Below, piece after piece: positions 54,527-63,271 of a DNA stretch of 64,000 bases (position 1 is its first letter; the number at the start of each line of letters is the position of its first letter). Made by a program: the position numbers and the translations under genes. The notes beneath the pieces were generated by a model that saw only the letters and a list, made by a program, of their open reading frames with translations, made no database searches and had not been told where the DNA came from. Source of the stretch: DATKRB01 sp036501425 (lineage in GTDB: Bacteria; Actinomycetota; Acidimicrobiia; Acidimicrobiales; RAAP-2); contig DASYAI010000032.1 in NCBI GenBank assembly GCA_036501425.1, forward strand, positions 62,001 through 126,000. Direction: 5' to 3'.

Positions 54527-55912
54527 GTGCTGCGCCTCTTCGACACCGCCACGGCGACGGTCCGCCCGCTCGAGCTGCGGGACCCCGGAAGCGTCGGCAT
54601 GTACGTGTGCGGCCTGACGGTGTACGACCTGCCGCACCTCGGCCACGGGCGACTGGCCCTGGTCTACGACGTCCTGCGCCGGTACCTCTTGTTCTGCGGC
54701 CTCGACGTGCGGTTCGTCTCGAACATCACCGATATCGACGACAACATCATCGGTCGGGCGCTGCGCGAGAGCCGGACCGAGGCCGAGGTGGCGACCCAGT
54801 ACGAGGCCGAATGGTGGAAGGCGACCGACGCGCTGGGCGTGCTGCGACCGACGGTGGTCCCCCACGCCACCGACTACGTGCCCCAGATGGTCGAGCTGGT
54901 CGCCGCGCTGGTGCAGCGCGACGCCGCCTACGTGACCGACGACGGGGTCTACTTCAGCGTGAGCCGGGTGAGCGACTACGGCCGGCTGGCCCACCAGCCG
55001 CTCGAGTCCCTCCGCGCCGGGGCGAGGGTGGACCCCGGGGACCAGAAGCGGTCCCCGCTCGACTTCGCCTTGTGGAAGTCCGCCAAGCCGGGCGAGCCGT
55101 CGTGGGACTCGCCGTGGGGACCGGGCCGGCCGGGCTGGCACACCGAGTGCGTGGTCATGTCCCTCGGGCTGCTCGGGGACGACTTCGACCTGCACGGCGG
55201 GGGGCGGGACCTCGCCTTCCCCCACCATGAGAACGAGCGGGCCCAGGCGGTCGCCCAGCACCGGCGCTTCGCCCGCCACTGGGTGCACAACGGCTGGGTC
55301 GAGGTGGCCGGCGAGAAGATGTCCAAGTCGCTCGGCAACTTCTCGACCCTGCCGGACCTGCTCGGGCGCCACGACCCGCGCTCGTACCGGCTGCTCGTCC
55401 TACGGGCGCACTACCGGTCGCCGATGGAGGTGACGCCGGACACCATCGAGCAGGCCGAGCGCTCCCTCGAGCGTCTCGACTCGCTGGCCCGCCGCTACCC
55501 GGTCCCCGATCCCTTCGACGCCGACGGGGTGGTCGTCGGGGCCGGGGCGGACCTGGACCCCGACGCCCGGGCGCGCTTCGGCGAGCTGATGGACGACGAC
55601 CTGCAGACCTCCGAGGTGCTCGCCGACCTCTTCGACCTGGTCAACCGGGCCAACCGGGCGGCCGACTCGGGCGACGAGGCCCTGGCCCGGCGGTTGGCCA
55701 CCACGGTCGTGGTGCTCTGTGGCGCCCTCGGGCTCCACCTCCGGACCGGGGGGGAGGTTCAGGTCGACGCGGCGGCGGCCGGGCTGGTGCGCGAGCGTGA
55801 CGCCGCCCGGGCGGTGCGCCAGTGGGACCGGGCCGACGAGCTCCGCGTCCGGCTCGAGGACCTGGGGTGGACGGTGGAGGACGGACCGGCGGGCACCCGC
55901 CTCAGACGATGA
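54527..55912 (+). CDS. cysS: Cysteinyl-tRNA synthetase
   Basis: 461 residues, the size of E. coli CysS. Zinc-binding Cys in MYVCGLTVYD, HIGH box as HLGH at ~37-40, WHTECVVMSLGLLG and FPHHENERAQA (remaining zinc ligands), KMSKS loop as GEKMSKSLGNFSTL, and a C-terminal DALR-type helical domain. MshC (mycothiol ligase) is a related alternative but usually lacks this full C-terminal domain. GTG start; no ribosome site, consistent with leaderless translation. Confidence 0.9.
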   Translation: MLRLFDTATATVRPLELRDPGSVGMYVCGLTVYDLPHLGHGRLALVYDVLRRYLLFCGLDVRFVSNITDIDDNIIGRALRESRTEAEVATQYEAEWWKATDALGVLRPTVVPHATDYVPQMVELVAALVQRDAAYVTDDGVYFSVSRVSDYGRLAHQPLESLRAGARVDPGDQKRSPLDFALWKSAKPGEPSWDSPWGPGRPGWHTECVVMSLGLLGDDFDLHGGGRDLAFPHHENERAQAVAQHRRFARHWVHNGWVEVAGEKMSKSLGNFSTLPDLLGRHDPRSYRLLVLRAHYRSPMEVTPDTIEQAERSLERLDSLARRYPVPDPFDADGVVVGAGADLDPDARARFGELMDDDLQTSEVLADLFDLVNRANRAADSGDEALARRLATTVVVLCGALGLHLRTGGEVQVDAAAAGLVRERDAARAVRQWDRADELRVRLEDLGWTVEDGPAGTRLRR

Positions 55913-56026
55913 CCCCGACGCCGATCCTCCCTGGTGAAAGGGGGTCGCACAACCCTCGTTGCGCTGCTAGCGTCCGCGAGGCAGGCCGGGCGGCGCCAGC
56001 GGTTCACGAGAAGGGGGATTGCCACA

Positions 56027-56230
56027 GTGGCATCCGGAACGGTCAAGTGGTTCAACTCCGAGAAGGGCTACGGCTTCATCTCGCAGCCCGACGGAGGTGC
56101 CGACGTCTTCGTGCACCATACCGCCATCCAGATGAACGGCTACCGCGTGCTCGAGGAGGGCCAGGCAGTGCAGTTCGAGGTAGAGCAGGGTCCCAAGGGC
56201 CTGATGGCCAAGGACGTCCGGCCCAGCTGA
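56027..56230 (+). CDS. csp: Cold-shock domain protein
   Basis: 67 residues, a single CspA-type OB fold binding single-stranded RNA/DNA. RNP1 is KGYGFI and RNP2 is DVFVHH, within GTVKWFNSEKGYGFISQPDGG. The GTG at 56027 has AAGGGGG about 9 nt upstream. A TAGCGT hexamer at 55968-55973 may be its -10, giving a ~45-nt leader. Confidence 0.93.
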   Translation: MASGTVKWFNSEKGYGFISQPDGGADVFVHHTAIQMNGYRVLEEGQAVQFEVEQGPKGLMAKDVRPS

Positions 56231-56279
56231 GCGGCCCGGGGACGCCCCGGCGCCGGCGGCCGGCCTGAGACGAGCCGCG

Positions 56280-57494
56280 ATGTCCGGGTTCTCCCTCGAT
56301 CTCGACGACGAGCAGCTGCGGGTCCAGGCGTGGGTCCACGGCTTCGCGGCCGACGTCGTCCGTCCGGCCGCCCACGAGTGGGACGAGCGGGAGGAGACGC
56401 CCTGGCCGATCATCGAGCAGGCGGCGGCGATCGGCCTCTACTCGTTCGAGTTCGTCGCGAGCTCCTTCGCCGACCCCACCGGGCTCCAGCTGGCGCTGGC
56501 GATGGAGGAGATGGCGTGGGGCGACGCCGGGATCTGCCTGGCCATCTTCGGCTCCACCTTGGCCGTGGCCGGCCTCGTGGCCAACGGCACGCCCGAGCAG
56601 CAAGCCGAGTGGATCCCCCAGTGCTTCGGTGCGCCCGGCGACGTGAAGCTCGCTGCCTTCGCGGTCTCCGAGCCCGACGCCGGGTCGGATGTCTCGTCGT
56701 TGTCGACCCAGGCGATCTACGACCAGGCGACCGACGAGTGGGTGCTCGACGGGGTGAAGACCTTCATCACCAACGGGGGGATCGCCGCGGTGCACGTGGT
56801 GGTGGCCTCGGTCGACCCCGAGCTCGGGAGCCGGGGCCACGCCAGCTTCGTGGTGCCCGAGGGCACGCCCGGGCTCCGCCAGGGCCAGAAGTTCAAGAAG
56901 ATGGGGATCCGGGCCAGCCATACCGCCGAGGTGCTGCTCGACGGCTGCCGCGTGCCTGGGCGCTGCCTGCTCGGGGGCAAGGAACGCCTCGACGAGCGCC
57001 TGGCCCGGGCCCGCCAGGGGACGGCGACGTCGTCGCAGGCCGCGATGGCGACCTTCGAGGCCTCGCGGCCGCTGGTGGGAGCCCAGGCGGTGGGGATCGC
57101 CCGGGCGGCGTACGAGCTCGCCCTCGACTACGCCAAGGACCGTCGGCAGTTCGGCCGGTCCCTGATCGAGAACCAGGCCGTCGCCTTCAAGCTGGCCGAC
57201 ATGAAGACGGCGGTGGACGCGGCCCGGTTGCTGGTCTGGCGCGCCTCGTGGATGGCGGCCCAGGGCCGACCGTTCGGAGCGGGCGAGGGGTCGATGTCCA
57301 AGGTGGTGGCGGGGGAGACGGCCGTGCGGGTGACCGAGGACGCGATCCAGATCCTCGGGGGCTACGGCTACCTGCGCGACAACCCGGTCGAGCGGTGGCA
57401 CCGGGACTCGAAGATCTACACGATCTTCGAGGGCACGTCGGAGGTCCAGCGGCTGGTGATTGCCCGGGCCGTGTCGGGCGTCCACGTCCGCTGA
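56280..57494 (+). CDS. Acyl-CoA dehydrogenase
   Basis: 404 residues, the classical FAD-dependent type: YSFEFVASSFADPTGLQLALAMEEMAWGDAG, FAVSEPDAGSDVSSL, DGVKTFITNGGIAAVHVVVASV, YAKDRRQFGRSLIENQAVAFKLADMKT, IQILGGYGYLRDNPVERWHRDSKIYTIFEGTSEVQRLVIAR (catalytic-base region with E in FEGTSE). It starts 49 bp after the cold-shock gene and is followed 1 bp later by the phosphatase gene. Confidence 0.92.
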   Translation: MSGFSLDLDDEQLRVQAWVHGFAADVVRPAAHEWDEREETPWPIIEQAAAIGLYSFEFVASSFADPTGLQLALAMEEMAWGDAGICLAIFGSTLAVAGLVANGTPEQQAEWIPQCFGAPGDVKLAAFAVSEPDAGSDVSSLSTQAIYDQATDEWVLDGVKTFITNGGIAAVHVVVASVDPELGSRGHASFVVPEGTPGLRQGQKFKKMGIRASHTAEVLLDGCRVPGRCLLGGKERLDERLARARQGTATSSQAAMATFEASRPLVGAQAVGIARAAYELALDYAKDRRQFGRSLIENQAVAFKLADMKTAVDAARLLVWRASWMAAQGRPFGAGEGSMSKVVAGETAVRVTEDAIQILGGYGYLRDNPVERWHRDSKIYTIFEGTSEVQRLVIARAVSGVHVR

Positions 57495-57495
57495 C

Positions 57496-58161
57496 GTGGC
57501 CGACACGACGACCGGCATGGCCGACATCTCGACCCGGCCCGCGCCCGCGGCGACCGCCGAGCGTCCGGCGCACGTGGTGACCGCGGCGACCGCGGCGACC
57601 GCGGCGACCGCGGCGACCGCGGCGACCGCCGAGCGTCCGGCGCAGGTCCTGGTGATCTGCACCGGCAATGCCGCCCGGTCGGTCATGGCCGGCTTCATGC
57701 TCGAGCACCTGGCGGCCCGGCGTGGCCTGCCGCTCGACGTCGCCACCGCCGGGACCCACAGCGTCGACGGGCAGCCGATGAGCCCGCGCACCCGGGCCGG
57801 TCTCGCCTCGATCGACGCCCTGAGGCCGGTCGCCTACGCCCGGCACCGCAGCCACCAGCTGCTCGACCACGACCTCCAGCGGGCCACGCTGGTGGTGGCC
57901 ATGGAGGCGGACCACGTCCGCTACGTCCGCCATCGCCACCGAGCCGCGGCGGCCCGGACGGCGACCATCCGGGCGCTCGTCGGGGCCCTGGTGCCCGGGC
58001 CGACGCCGCTCGCCGACCGGGTGGCGGCCCTCCGTCTCGACCTCGCCCGGCCCGACGAGATGGCCGACGTCCCCGACCCGGCCGGTGGTGACGAGCCCGA
58101 GTATGTCGCCTGTGCCGCCCAGCTGTGGGCGCTCTGCCAGGAGCTGGTGACGAGGCTGTGA
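57496..58161 (+). CDS. Low-molecular-weight protein tyrosine phosphatase-like protein
   Basis: 221 residues. The P-loop is C-T-G-N-A-A-R-S (VLVICTGNAARSVMAGF; Cys-x5-Arg-Ser) and the catalytic Asp region is DVPDPAGGDEPEY. An arsenate-reductase-like role is the alternative. The first ~50 residues before VLVIC are extra and repetitive: an (ATA)-type stretch flanked by two copies of ATAERPA(H/Q)V. The GTG at 57496 follows the dehydrogenase stop; ATG 57517 is a possible alternative. Confidence 0.8.
   Translation: MADTTTGMADISTRPAPAATAERPAHVVTAATAATAATAATAATAERPAQVLVICTGNAARSVMAGFMLEHLAARRGLPLDVATAGTHSVDGQPMSPRTRAGLASIDALRPVAYARHRSHQLLDHDLQRATLVVAMEADHVRYVRHRHRAAAARTATIRALVGALVPGPTPLADRVAALRLDLARPDEMADVPDPAGGDEPEYVACAAQLWALCQELVTRL
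57580..57628. repeat. 9-bp microsatellite inside the phosphatase 5' region
   Basis: Five perfect copies of ACCGCGGCG from 57580 plus a partial copy. They are flanked by a direct repeat of more than 20 bp that begins GCGACCGCCGAGCGTCCGG on each side (near 57549 and 57622). Confidence 0.85.
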
Positions 58162-58173
58162 GCTGCCGGGCGC

Positions 58174-59220
58174 TCAGCGGGCCAGGGGGAGCCCGCCCAG
58201 CACCCGTTCGAGGCGGGCGGGGAGGTCGCGCCGGTCGAAGTGGCGGCGGGCCACCCTGAGGTTGGTCTCGAGCAGGGCCGGATCGGGATGCTCGAGCCAC
58301 GCGCCCAGCGCAGCGGCGTCGGCGAGCCCGAACCAGCGGAAGCCGAACGCCGCCAACTCGCCGGCGACCGGGTAGGGGGCGATGGCGAGGGGCCGGCCGA
58401 ACGTCGCTGACTCGATCGCCGGGTTGCCGAACCCCTCCCAGGTGGAGGGCAGCACCACGACGTCGCAGGCGGCGTAGGCATCGGCCACCGATGTGCCGGC
58501 GGAGTCGTCCGGGCCCGGGTGGCCCTCGAGCACCGGACATCGGGCCCGGGCGACGACGCGCTCCAGCTCGGGGCCGTAGCCGTCCTCGGCCGGACCGAGC
58601 AGCCAGTAGGTGGCCCCGAGGGCTTCGGCCAACGCCACGCCTCCGCCGACGTTCTTGCGGGCCAGGGCCCGGGTGGGTTGGAGGACCAGCCGAGCAGCCG
58701 GGGCCACCCCGAGCCGGCTCCGGGTGCCGGCCCGGTCCCCGTGGTCGGGGGCCGTGTCGAAGGTGTTGTAGACGGTCGTCGCGGCGATCCCCCGCTCGGC
58801 GAGCTGCCGGCGGCTCAGCTCGTTGATGGTCACGTGCAGCCAGGCGTCGTCGTCGGGCGGTGGGGCCAGGTGGGCGAGGTGTGGGCGCTGCCAGGGAAGG
58901 TCGTGGTGGTGCAGGATCGTCGGGCGCCCGGCGCAGGCGGCGGCGACGGCCCGGCCGGCCGCCGGGTTGAGGGGGAGCGAGCAGAGGTTCTCCACCACCA
59001 CCAGGTCGGCGCCGGCCAGGGCGTCTCGAAGCTCGCCCGAGGTCGGGGGATCGGGCGCGTCCATGGCCAGGCCGGGCAGCACCCACTCGGCGCGGCCGGC
59101 GCCGGCCACCGTCGAGACGCGGTGGCCGAGCTCGCCCAGTGCCCAGATCCACTTGGCCGCCTCCACCGACACCCCGTCGCTCCCGCCCAGGCGGAACGAG
59201 ACGACCGCAGTCGACGGCAT
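58174..59220 (-). CDS. Glycosyltransferase, GT4-like
   Basis: 348 residues. N-terminal GT-B half: VVSFRLGGSDGVSVEAAKWIWALGELGHRVSTVAG. Donor half: VVLPSTWEGFGNPAIESATFGRPLAIAPYPVAGELAAFGFRWF, with the usual E-x7-E spacing. It is divergent from gmd, and the pair may share a GDP-sugar glycosylation role. The ATG at 59220 has no ribosome site but a TACAGT -10-like element 8 nt upstream. Confidence 0.83.
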   Translation of the reverse strand: MPSTAVVSFRLGGSDGVSVEAAKWIWALGELGHRVSTVAGAGRAEWVLPGLAMDAPDPPTSGELRDALAGADLVVVENLCSLPLNPAAGRAVAAACAGRPTILHHHDLPWQRPHLAHLAPPPDDDAWLHVTINELSRRQLAERGIAATTVYNTFDTAPDHGDRAGTRSRLGVAPAARLVLQPTRALARKNVGGGVALAEALGATYWLLGPAEDGYGPELERVVARARCPVLEGHPGPDDSAGTSVADAYAACDVVVLPSTWEGFGNPAIESATFGRPLAIAPYPVAGELAAFGFRWFGLADAAALGAWLEHPDPALLETNLRVARRHFDRRDLPARLERVLGGLPLAR

Positions 59221-59228
59221 GGTGCGGC

Positions 59229-59301
59229 ACTGTAGCGAGGCGGTGGGGCGGCCCGGCGGCGAGCGGTCCCGCCTGGGACGCCGCCGCCGGTGCGGTACCT
59301 T
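59229..59301. promoter_or_regulatory. Divergent -10 elements between the GT4 and gmd genes
   Basis: Minus strand TACAGT (59234-59229) lies 8 nt before the GT4 ATG, suggesting a leaderless or very short-leader transcript. Plus strand TACCTT (59296-59301) lies about 88 nt before the gmd ATG. Both fit TAnnnT; no clear -35 elements. Confidence 0.35.
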
Positions 59302-59389
59302 CGCGGGCGGGAAACGGTGCGCCGGTCGGCTGAGCAGCGGTCTCAATCTGCGGATGCCCGACGGCAGTACCCCGAGCTGGGAGCGGACC

Positions 59390-60361
59390 ATGGCGAGACG
59401 GGCCTTGATCACCGGGGTGACGGGACAGGACGGTTCCTACCTGGCCGAGTTCCTGCTCGAGCAGGGCTACGAGGTGGTCGGCATGGTCCGGCGGTCGAGC
59501 ACGGTCAACTTCGAGCGCATCGCCCACATCCAGGACCGGATCGAGCTCGTGTCGGGGGACCTGCTCGACGAGGTGTCGCTGCAGGCGGTCCTGCGCGACC
59601 ACCACCCGGGCGAGGTCTACAACCTCGCCGCGCAGTCCTTCGTCCAGACGAGCTGGAGCCAACCGGTCCTCACCGGCGAGACGACGGCGCTCGGGGTGAC
59701 CCGGATGCTCGACGCCATCCGGGTGGTGGATCCCGAGATTCGCTTCTACCAGGCCAGCTCTTCGGAGATGTTCGGCAAGGTGCAGGAGGTCCCCCAGCGC
59801 GAGCGCACGCCCTTCTACCCGCGGAGCCCGTACGGGGTGGCCAAGGTCTACGGGCACTGGCTCACCGTCAACTACCGCGAGAGCTACGGCCTGCACGCCT
59901 CGTCGGGCATGCTCTTCAACCACGAGTCGCCCCGCCGGGGCCTCGAGTTCGTGACCCGCAAGGTGACCCACGCCGCCGCCCGGATTGCTGCCGGCCTGCA
60001 GGAGAAGCTGTTGCTCGGCAACCTCGACGCCCAGCGCGACTGGGGGTACGCCGCCGACTACGTCCGCGCCATGTGGCTCATGCTCCAGCGGCCGGCGCCC
60101 GGCGACTTCGTCGTCGCCACCGGCGAGACCCACTCGGTGCGCGAGCTGTGCGAGCTGGCCTTCGGGACGGTAGGCCTCGACTGGGAGCAGCACGTGGTGA
60201 TCGACGAGCGGTTCCTGCGGCCCGCCGAGGTGGACCTGCTGGTGGGTGACCCCTCCCTGGCCGAACGTGAGCTCGGATGGACGCGCGAGGTCGACTTCGC
60301 CGGGCTGATCACCATGATGGTCGAGGCCGACGTGGCTCAGGTCCGCGCCCAGCTCCGTTGA
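59390..60361 (+). CDS. gmd: GDP-mannose 4,6-dehydratase
   Basis: 323-residue extended SDR making GDP-4-keto-6-deoxymannose, precursor of GDP-fucose, rhamnose or related sugars. Motifs: ALITGVTGQDGSYLAEFLLEQGYEVVGMVRRSS, NLAAQSFVQTSWSQP, YQASSSEMFGK with YGVAKVYGHW (YxxxK), FNHESPRRGLEFVTRKVT and GNLDAQRDWGYAADYV. The ATG at 59390 has GGGAG about 7 nt upstream; 59354 is an in-frame alternative. No downstream GDP-sugar reductase is adjacent. Confidence 0.93.
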   Translation: MARRALITGVTGQDGSYLAEFLLEQGYEVVGMVRRSSTVNFERIAHIQDRIELVSGDLLDEVSLQAVLRDHHPGEVYNLAAQSFVQTSWSQPVLTGETTALGVTRMLDAIRVVDPEIRFYQASSSEMFGKVQEVPQRERTPFYPRSPYGVAKVYGHWLTVNYRESYGLHASSGMLFNHESPRRGLEFVTRKVTHAAARIAAGLQEKLLLGNLDAQRDWGYAADYVRAMWLMLQRPAPGDFVVATGETHSVRELCELAFGTVGLDWEQHVVIDERFLRPAEVDLLVGDPSLAERELGWTREVDFAGLITMMVEADVAQVRAQLR

Positions 60362-60380
60362 GCGGGCCGCCGCCGGGCGG

Positions 60381-61199
60381 ATGAACGCCGCGGCGATCAC
60401 GGCCGACCCGCTCGGCGTCCTGGTGGCCTTCGGGGCGGGGATCGCGTCGTTCCTCTCGCCGTGCGTGCTCCCGCTGGTCCCGGGCTACCTCTCGATGGTG
60501 AGCGGTCTGTCGGCGGCCGAGCTGGTCGGGGGAGCCGCCGCGCCCGAGCGCCGACCGCTGCGCCCGCTGCTGGTCGGGATCGGCCTGTTCGTGCTCGGCT
60601 TCACCGTCGTGTTCGTGGCTCTGGGTGCCGCCGCGTCGGGCCTCGGGCACGCCCTCGGGAGCCACAAGCACCAGCTGACCTGGCTGGCCGGCGTGCTGAT
60701 CGGCCTGCTCGGGCTGGTGCTGCTGCTGGGCGCGCTGCCCGGCAACGTCTGGCTCCGCCTGGGTGCCGTCCCGAGGGCCGGCCTGTTGCGGATCGTGGGC
60801 GAGCGGCGCTTCGCCATCCGCCCCTCGTCGCTCGGCGCATGGGCGGCGCCGGTGATGGGCATGGCCTTCGCCTTCGCCTGGACGCCGTGCATCGGCCCGG
60901 TGCTCGGCGCGGTGCTCGGCCTGGCCACCACCCGCTCGACGCTGGCGGGCGGCGTGCTGCTGCTGATCGCCTACTCGCTCGGGCTGGGGGTCCCGTTCGT
61001 GGCCACCGGGCTGGCCTTCGGCCGGCTCACGTGGCTCTTCGGCCGGGCCCGCCGGGGCCTGTGGGTCGTGCACCTGATCGGAGGGGTGGTGCTGGTGGGC
61101 TTCGGGGTCCTTCTGGCCGCGGGCCAGCTCGGGTGGCTGTCCTCGCAATTCACGTCCTTGCTGGACCACGTCGGGCTGCACCGGCTGACCAGTAGTTGA
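60381..61199 (+). CDS. ccdA: Cytochrome c biogenesis thiol-disulfide transporter
   Basis: 272 residues, six or more membrane segments. The CcdA/DsbD paired Cys are in FLSPCVLPLVPGYLSMVSG and AFAWTPCIGPVLGAVLGLATT. It carries electrons across the membrane to reduce apocytochrome c thiols. It heads the ccm cluster, starting 20 bp after gmd, so transcription may read through from gmd. Confidence 0.92.
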   Translation: MNAAAITADPLGVLVAFGAGIASFLSPCVLPLVPGYLSMVSGLSAAELVGGAAAPERRPLRPLLVGIGLFVLGFTVVFVALGAAASGLGHALGSHKHQLTWLAGVLIGLLGLVLLLGALPGNVWLRLGAVPRAGLLRIVGERRFAIRPSSLGAWAAPVMGMAFAFAWTPCIGPVLGAVLGLATTRSTLAGGVLLLIAYSLGLGVPFVATGLAFGRLTWLFGRARRGLWVVHLIGGVVLVGFGVLLAAGQLGWLSSQFTSLLDHVGLHRLTSS

Positions 61200-61279
61200 G
61201 GGCCACGGGCCCTACGGGCCGGCCCGGCGCCGGGGGGCGAGTCGGCCCGCCTGGTTCGGCCAGTCCCGGCGCTCGTAGC

Positions 61280-62074
61280 ATGTCGGCCAACGCTATGGCT
61301 CCGGCAGTCCTCTTCCGATCGGCCGTCGCGCTCGCCGGACGGTTCCCCGCCCTCTCGGGCGTCGACCTGACCGTCGACCCCGGGGAGATCGTCGTCGTGC
61401 TCGGGCCGAACGGTTCGGGCAAGACCAGCCTGCTCCGGACCTGTGCCGGACTGCTGTCCGTGGCGTCGGGCCGGGCGGAGGTCCTCGGCCACGACCTGCG
61501 GCGAGAGCGGACCGAGGTGCGCCGGGTGGTCGGGTTGCTCGGCCACGGGGTGGCCCTCTACGACGAGCTGACCGCCCGGGAGAACGTGCGCTTCGCCCTG
61601 CGCGGCTACCGGCTGCCGCCGTCGCTCGCCGACCCGGCGCTCGAGCGTCTCGGGTTGGTGGGACGGTTGGCGCGGACCGAGGTGGGCCGGTTGTCCGCCG
61701 GCCAGCGCCGCCGGGCCGCCCTGGCGTTGCTGGTCGCCCGGGCGCCCGCGCTGTGGCTGCTCGACGAGCCCCACACCGGCCTGGACGCCGACGCCAGGGT
61801 GCTGCTCGGCGGGTTGGTGGCCGAGGCGGCGCAGGGGGGAGGGTCGGTCCTCTTCACCTCGCACGAGCCCGAGCTCGCCGAGCCGCTGGCCGACCGGGTG
61901 GTGACGATGGTGGGTGGCCGGGTGGGCGACGAGCGACCGGGCGCCCGCGTGCCGCCGGCGTCGGTGGCCGTGCCGGCACCGGGCGAGCTCGCCCGCCCCC
62001 TCGGCGGCGGGCCCTTCGACCGCGGCGCCGAGCACCGGCCCGAGGGTGACCGGATGGGGTCCCATGTGGCGTGA
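61280..62074 (+). CDS. ccmA: Heme exporter ATPase
   Basis: 264-residue ABC ATPase of system I cytochrome c maturation, working with CcmB (and CcmC/D) to release holo-CcmE. Walker A GPNGSGKTS, signature LSAGQRRRAALALL, Walker B LWLLDEPHTGLD, TSHEPE. The C-terminal ~50 residues (PGARVPPASVAVPAPGELARP) are a Pro-rich tail. The ATG at 61280 is chosen; MAPAVL at 61295 is possible. Its 3' end overlaps ccmB by 11 bp. Confidence 0.86.
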   Translation: MSANAMAPAVLFRSAVALAGRFPALSGVDLTVDPGEIVVVLGPNGSGKTSLLRTCAGLLSVASGRAEVLGHDLRRERTEVRRVVGLLGHGVALYDELTARENVRFALRGYRLPPSLADPALERLGLVGRLARTEVGRLSAGQRRRAALALLVARAPALWLLDEPHTGLDADARVLLGGLVAEAAQGGGSVLFTSHEPELAEPLADRVVTMVGGRVGDERPGARVPPASVAVPAPGELARPLGGGPFDRGAEHRPEGDRMGSHVA

Positions 62075-62732
62075 CGCCTGGCTGGTCGCGGGCAAGGACC
62101 TGCGCATCGAGCTCCGCTCGCGGGTCGCCCTGTGGCAGGTGCTGCCCTTCGCCCTCCTCACGCTGGTGCTGTTCGCCTTCGCGCTCGGTCCGGGCCCGAG
62201 CGCCCTGCGGGCGGCCGCGCCCGGGCTGTTCTGGCTCGCGGTGCTGTTCTCGACCGTGCTCGCGGTCCAGCGCAGCTACGCCATCGAGGACGGTGAAGGC
62301 ACCCGGGACGGGCTCCGGCTGTCGGGGATCGACCCGGCGGGGATCTTCCTGGGCAAGGCGGCGGCGGTCGCCCTCCAGCTGCTGGTCCTGCAGGTCGTGC
62401 TGTGGGCCGGGGTGACCCTGCTGTTCGGGGTCCGGGTGCGGCTGCCCTGGCTGGCGGCGACCGCGTCGGTGCTGGCCACGATCGGCCTGGCCTCGGCGGG
62501 GGTCATCTACGGCGCGCTGTCGGCCCGGCTTCGGGTGCGCGAGACCCTCCTGCCGCTGCTCGTCCTGCCGGTGCTCGCCCCGGTCCTGCTGGCCGGTGCC
62601 CGGGCCTGGGCCGGCGCGATCAGCGGAGCGTTGTCCGAGGGCGCCGGATGGCTACGCATCCTCGGCCCGTTCGCCCTGGTTTACCTGGTGGTGGGCGTCG
62701 CCCTCTACGGGCCCCTGCAGGAGGCGACGTGA
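62064..62732 (+). CDS. ccmB: Heme exporter permease
   Basis: 222 residues, the family's usual length, about six membrane segments: WRDAWLVAGKDLRIELRSRVALWQVLPFALLTLVLFAFAL, YAIEDGEGTRDGLRLSGIDPAGIFLGKA. The acidic ED-EGT cytoplasmic loop is typical of CcmB. It overlaps ccmA. An earlier GTG at 62046 would add six residues. Confidence 0.88.
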   Translation: MWRDAWLVAGKDLRIELRSRVALWQVLPFALLTLVLFAFALGPGPSALRAAAPGLFWLAVLFSTVLAVQRSYAIEDGEGTRDGLRLSGIDPAGIFLGKAAAVALQLLVLQVVLWAGVTLLFGVRVRLPWLAATASVLATIGLASAGVIYGALSARLRVRETLLPLLVLPVLAPVLLAGARAWAGAISGALSEGAGWLRILGPFALVYLVVGVALYGPLQEAT

Positions 62733-62767
62733 GTGCGGCGGCGCCCGCCGGATCGGGCCACCGGTGA
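62729..62767 (+). CDS. Twelve-codon mini-ORF between ccmB and ccmE
   Basis: AGGAGG (62719-62724) precedes a GTG at 62729 that opens VSAAAPAGSGHR and stops at 62765-62767. Its start overlaps the ccmB stop (GTGA), and its stop overlaps the ccmE GTG. It sits where ccmD normally lies but is too short and not hydrophobic. It may serve only to couple ccmB and ccmE translation. Confidence 0.35.
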   Translation: MSAAAPAGSGHR

Positions 62768-63258
62768 GCGCCGAGACGCAGGTGGACCCGGCCGACGCCG
62801 GGGCTCGGGCCCCCTTGCCGGCTCGACGGCGGCCCCGGCTGCGACTGCGGCTGTGGGTGGTGGGCCTCGTCCTCGTCGGGGCGGTCGTGTTCCTCCTCGT
62901 CGAGGGTCTCGGCAGCTCCCTCGACTACTTCGACACGGTGGACCAGGCGGCGGCGAGCCGGGCCGCCCTGGGCTCCTCGACCTTCCGGCTCGAAGGCGTG
63001 GTGGTGCGGGGCAGCGTCCGGGCGACCAGGGTCGGAACCGACTTCGTGGTGGCCGAGGGGAACCGGACGGTCCCGGTGCACAACGTCGGCTCGCCTCCCT
63101 CGCTGTTCGCGCCGGGCATCCCGGTCGTGGTGGTCGGGCACTTCGCCTCCGCCTCGGCGCCGACGTTCCTCTCCGACCAGATCATGGTGAAGCACTCCTC
63201 CAGTTACATCGCCGAGCATCCGGCGCGGGTCCGGGCTCCGAACGGGTCGGTGCGATGA
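62764..63258 (+). CDS. ccmE: Cytochrome c maturation heme chaperone
   Basis: 164 residues: cytoplasmic N-terminus, one membrane anchor (LRLWVVGLVLVGAVVFLLVEGLG, ~29-51), then an external OB fold. The heme-binding motif H-x3-Y is His144...Tyr148 in MVKHSSSYIAEHP. FRLEGVVVRGSV and VVVVGHFASASAPTFLSDQIMVKH match the CcmE strands. The GTG at 62764 overlaps the mini-ORF stop. Confidence 0.9.
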   Translation: MSAETQVDPADAGARAPLPARRRPRLRLRLWVVGLVLVGAVVFLLVEGLGSSLDYFDTVDQAAASRAALGSSTFRLEGVVVRGSVRATRVGTDFVVAEGNRTVPVHNVGSPPSLFAPGIPVVVVGHFASASAPTFLSDQIMVKHSSSYIAEHPARVRAPNGSVR

Positions 63259-63271
63259 GGCCGCCGCAGTC

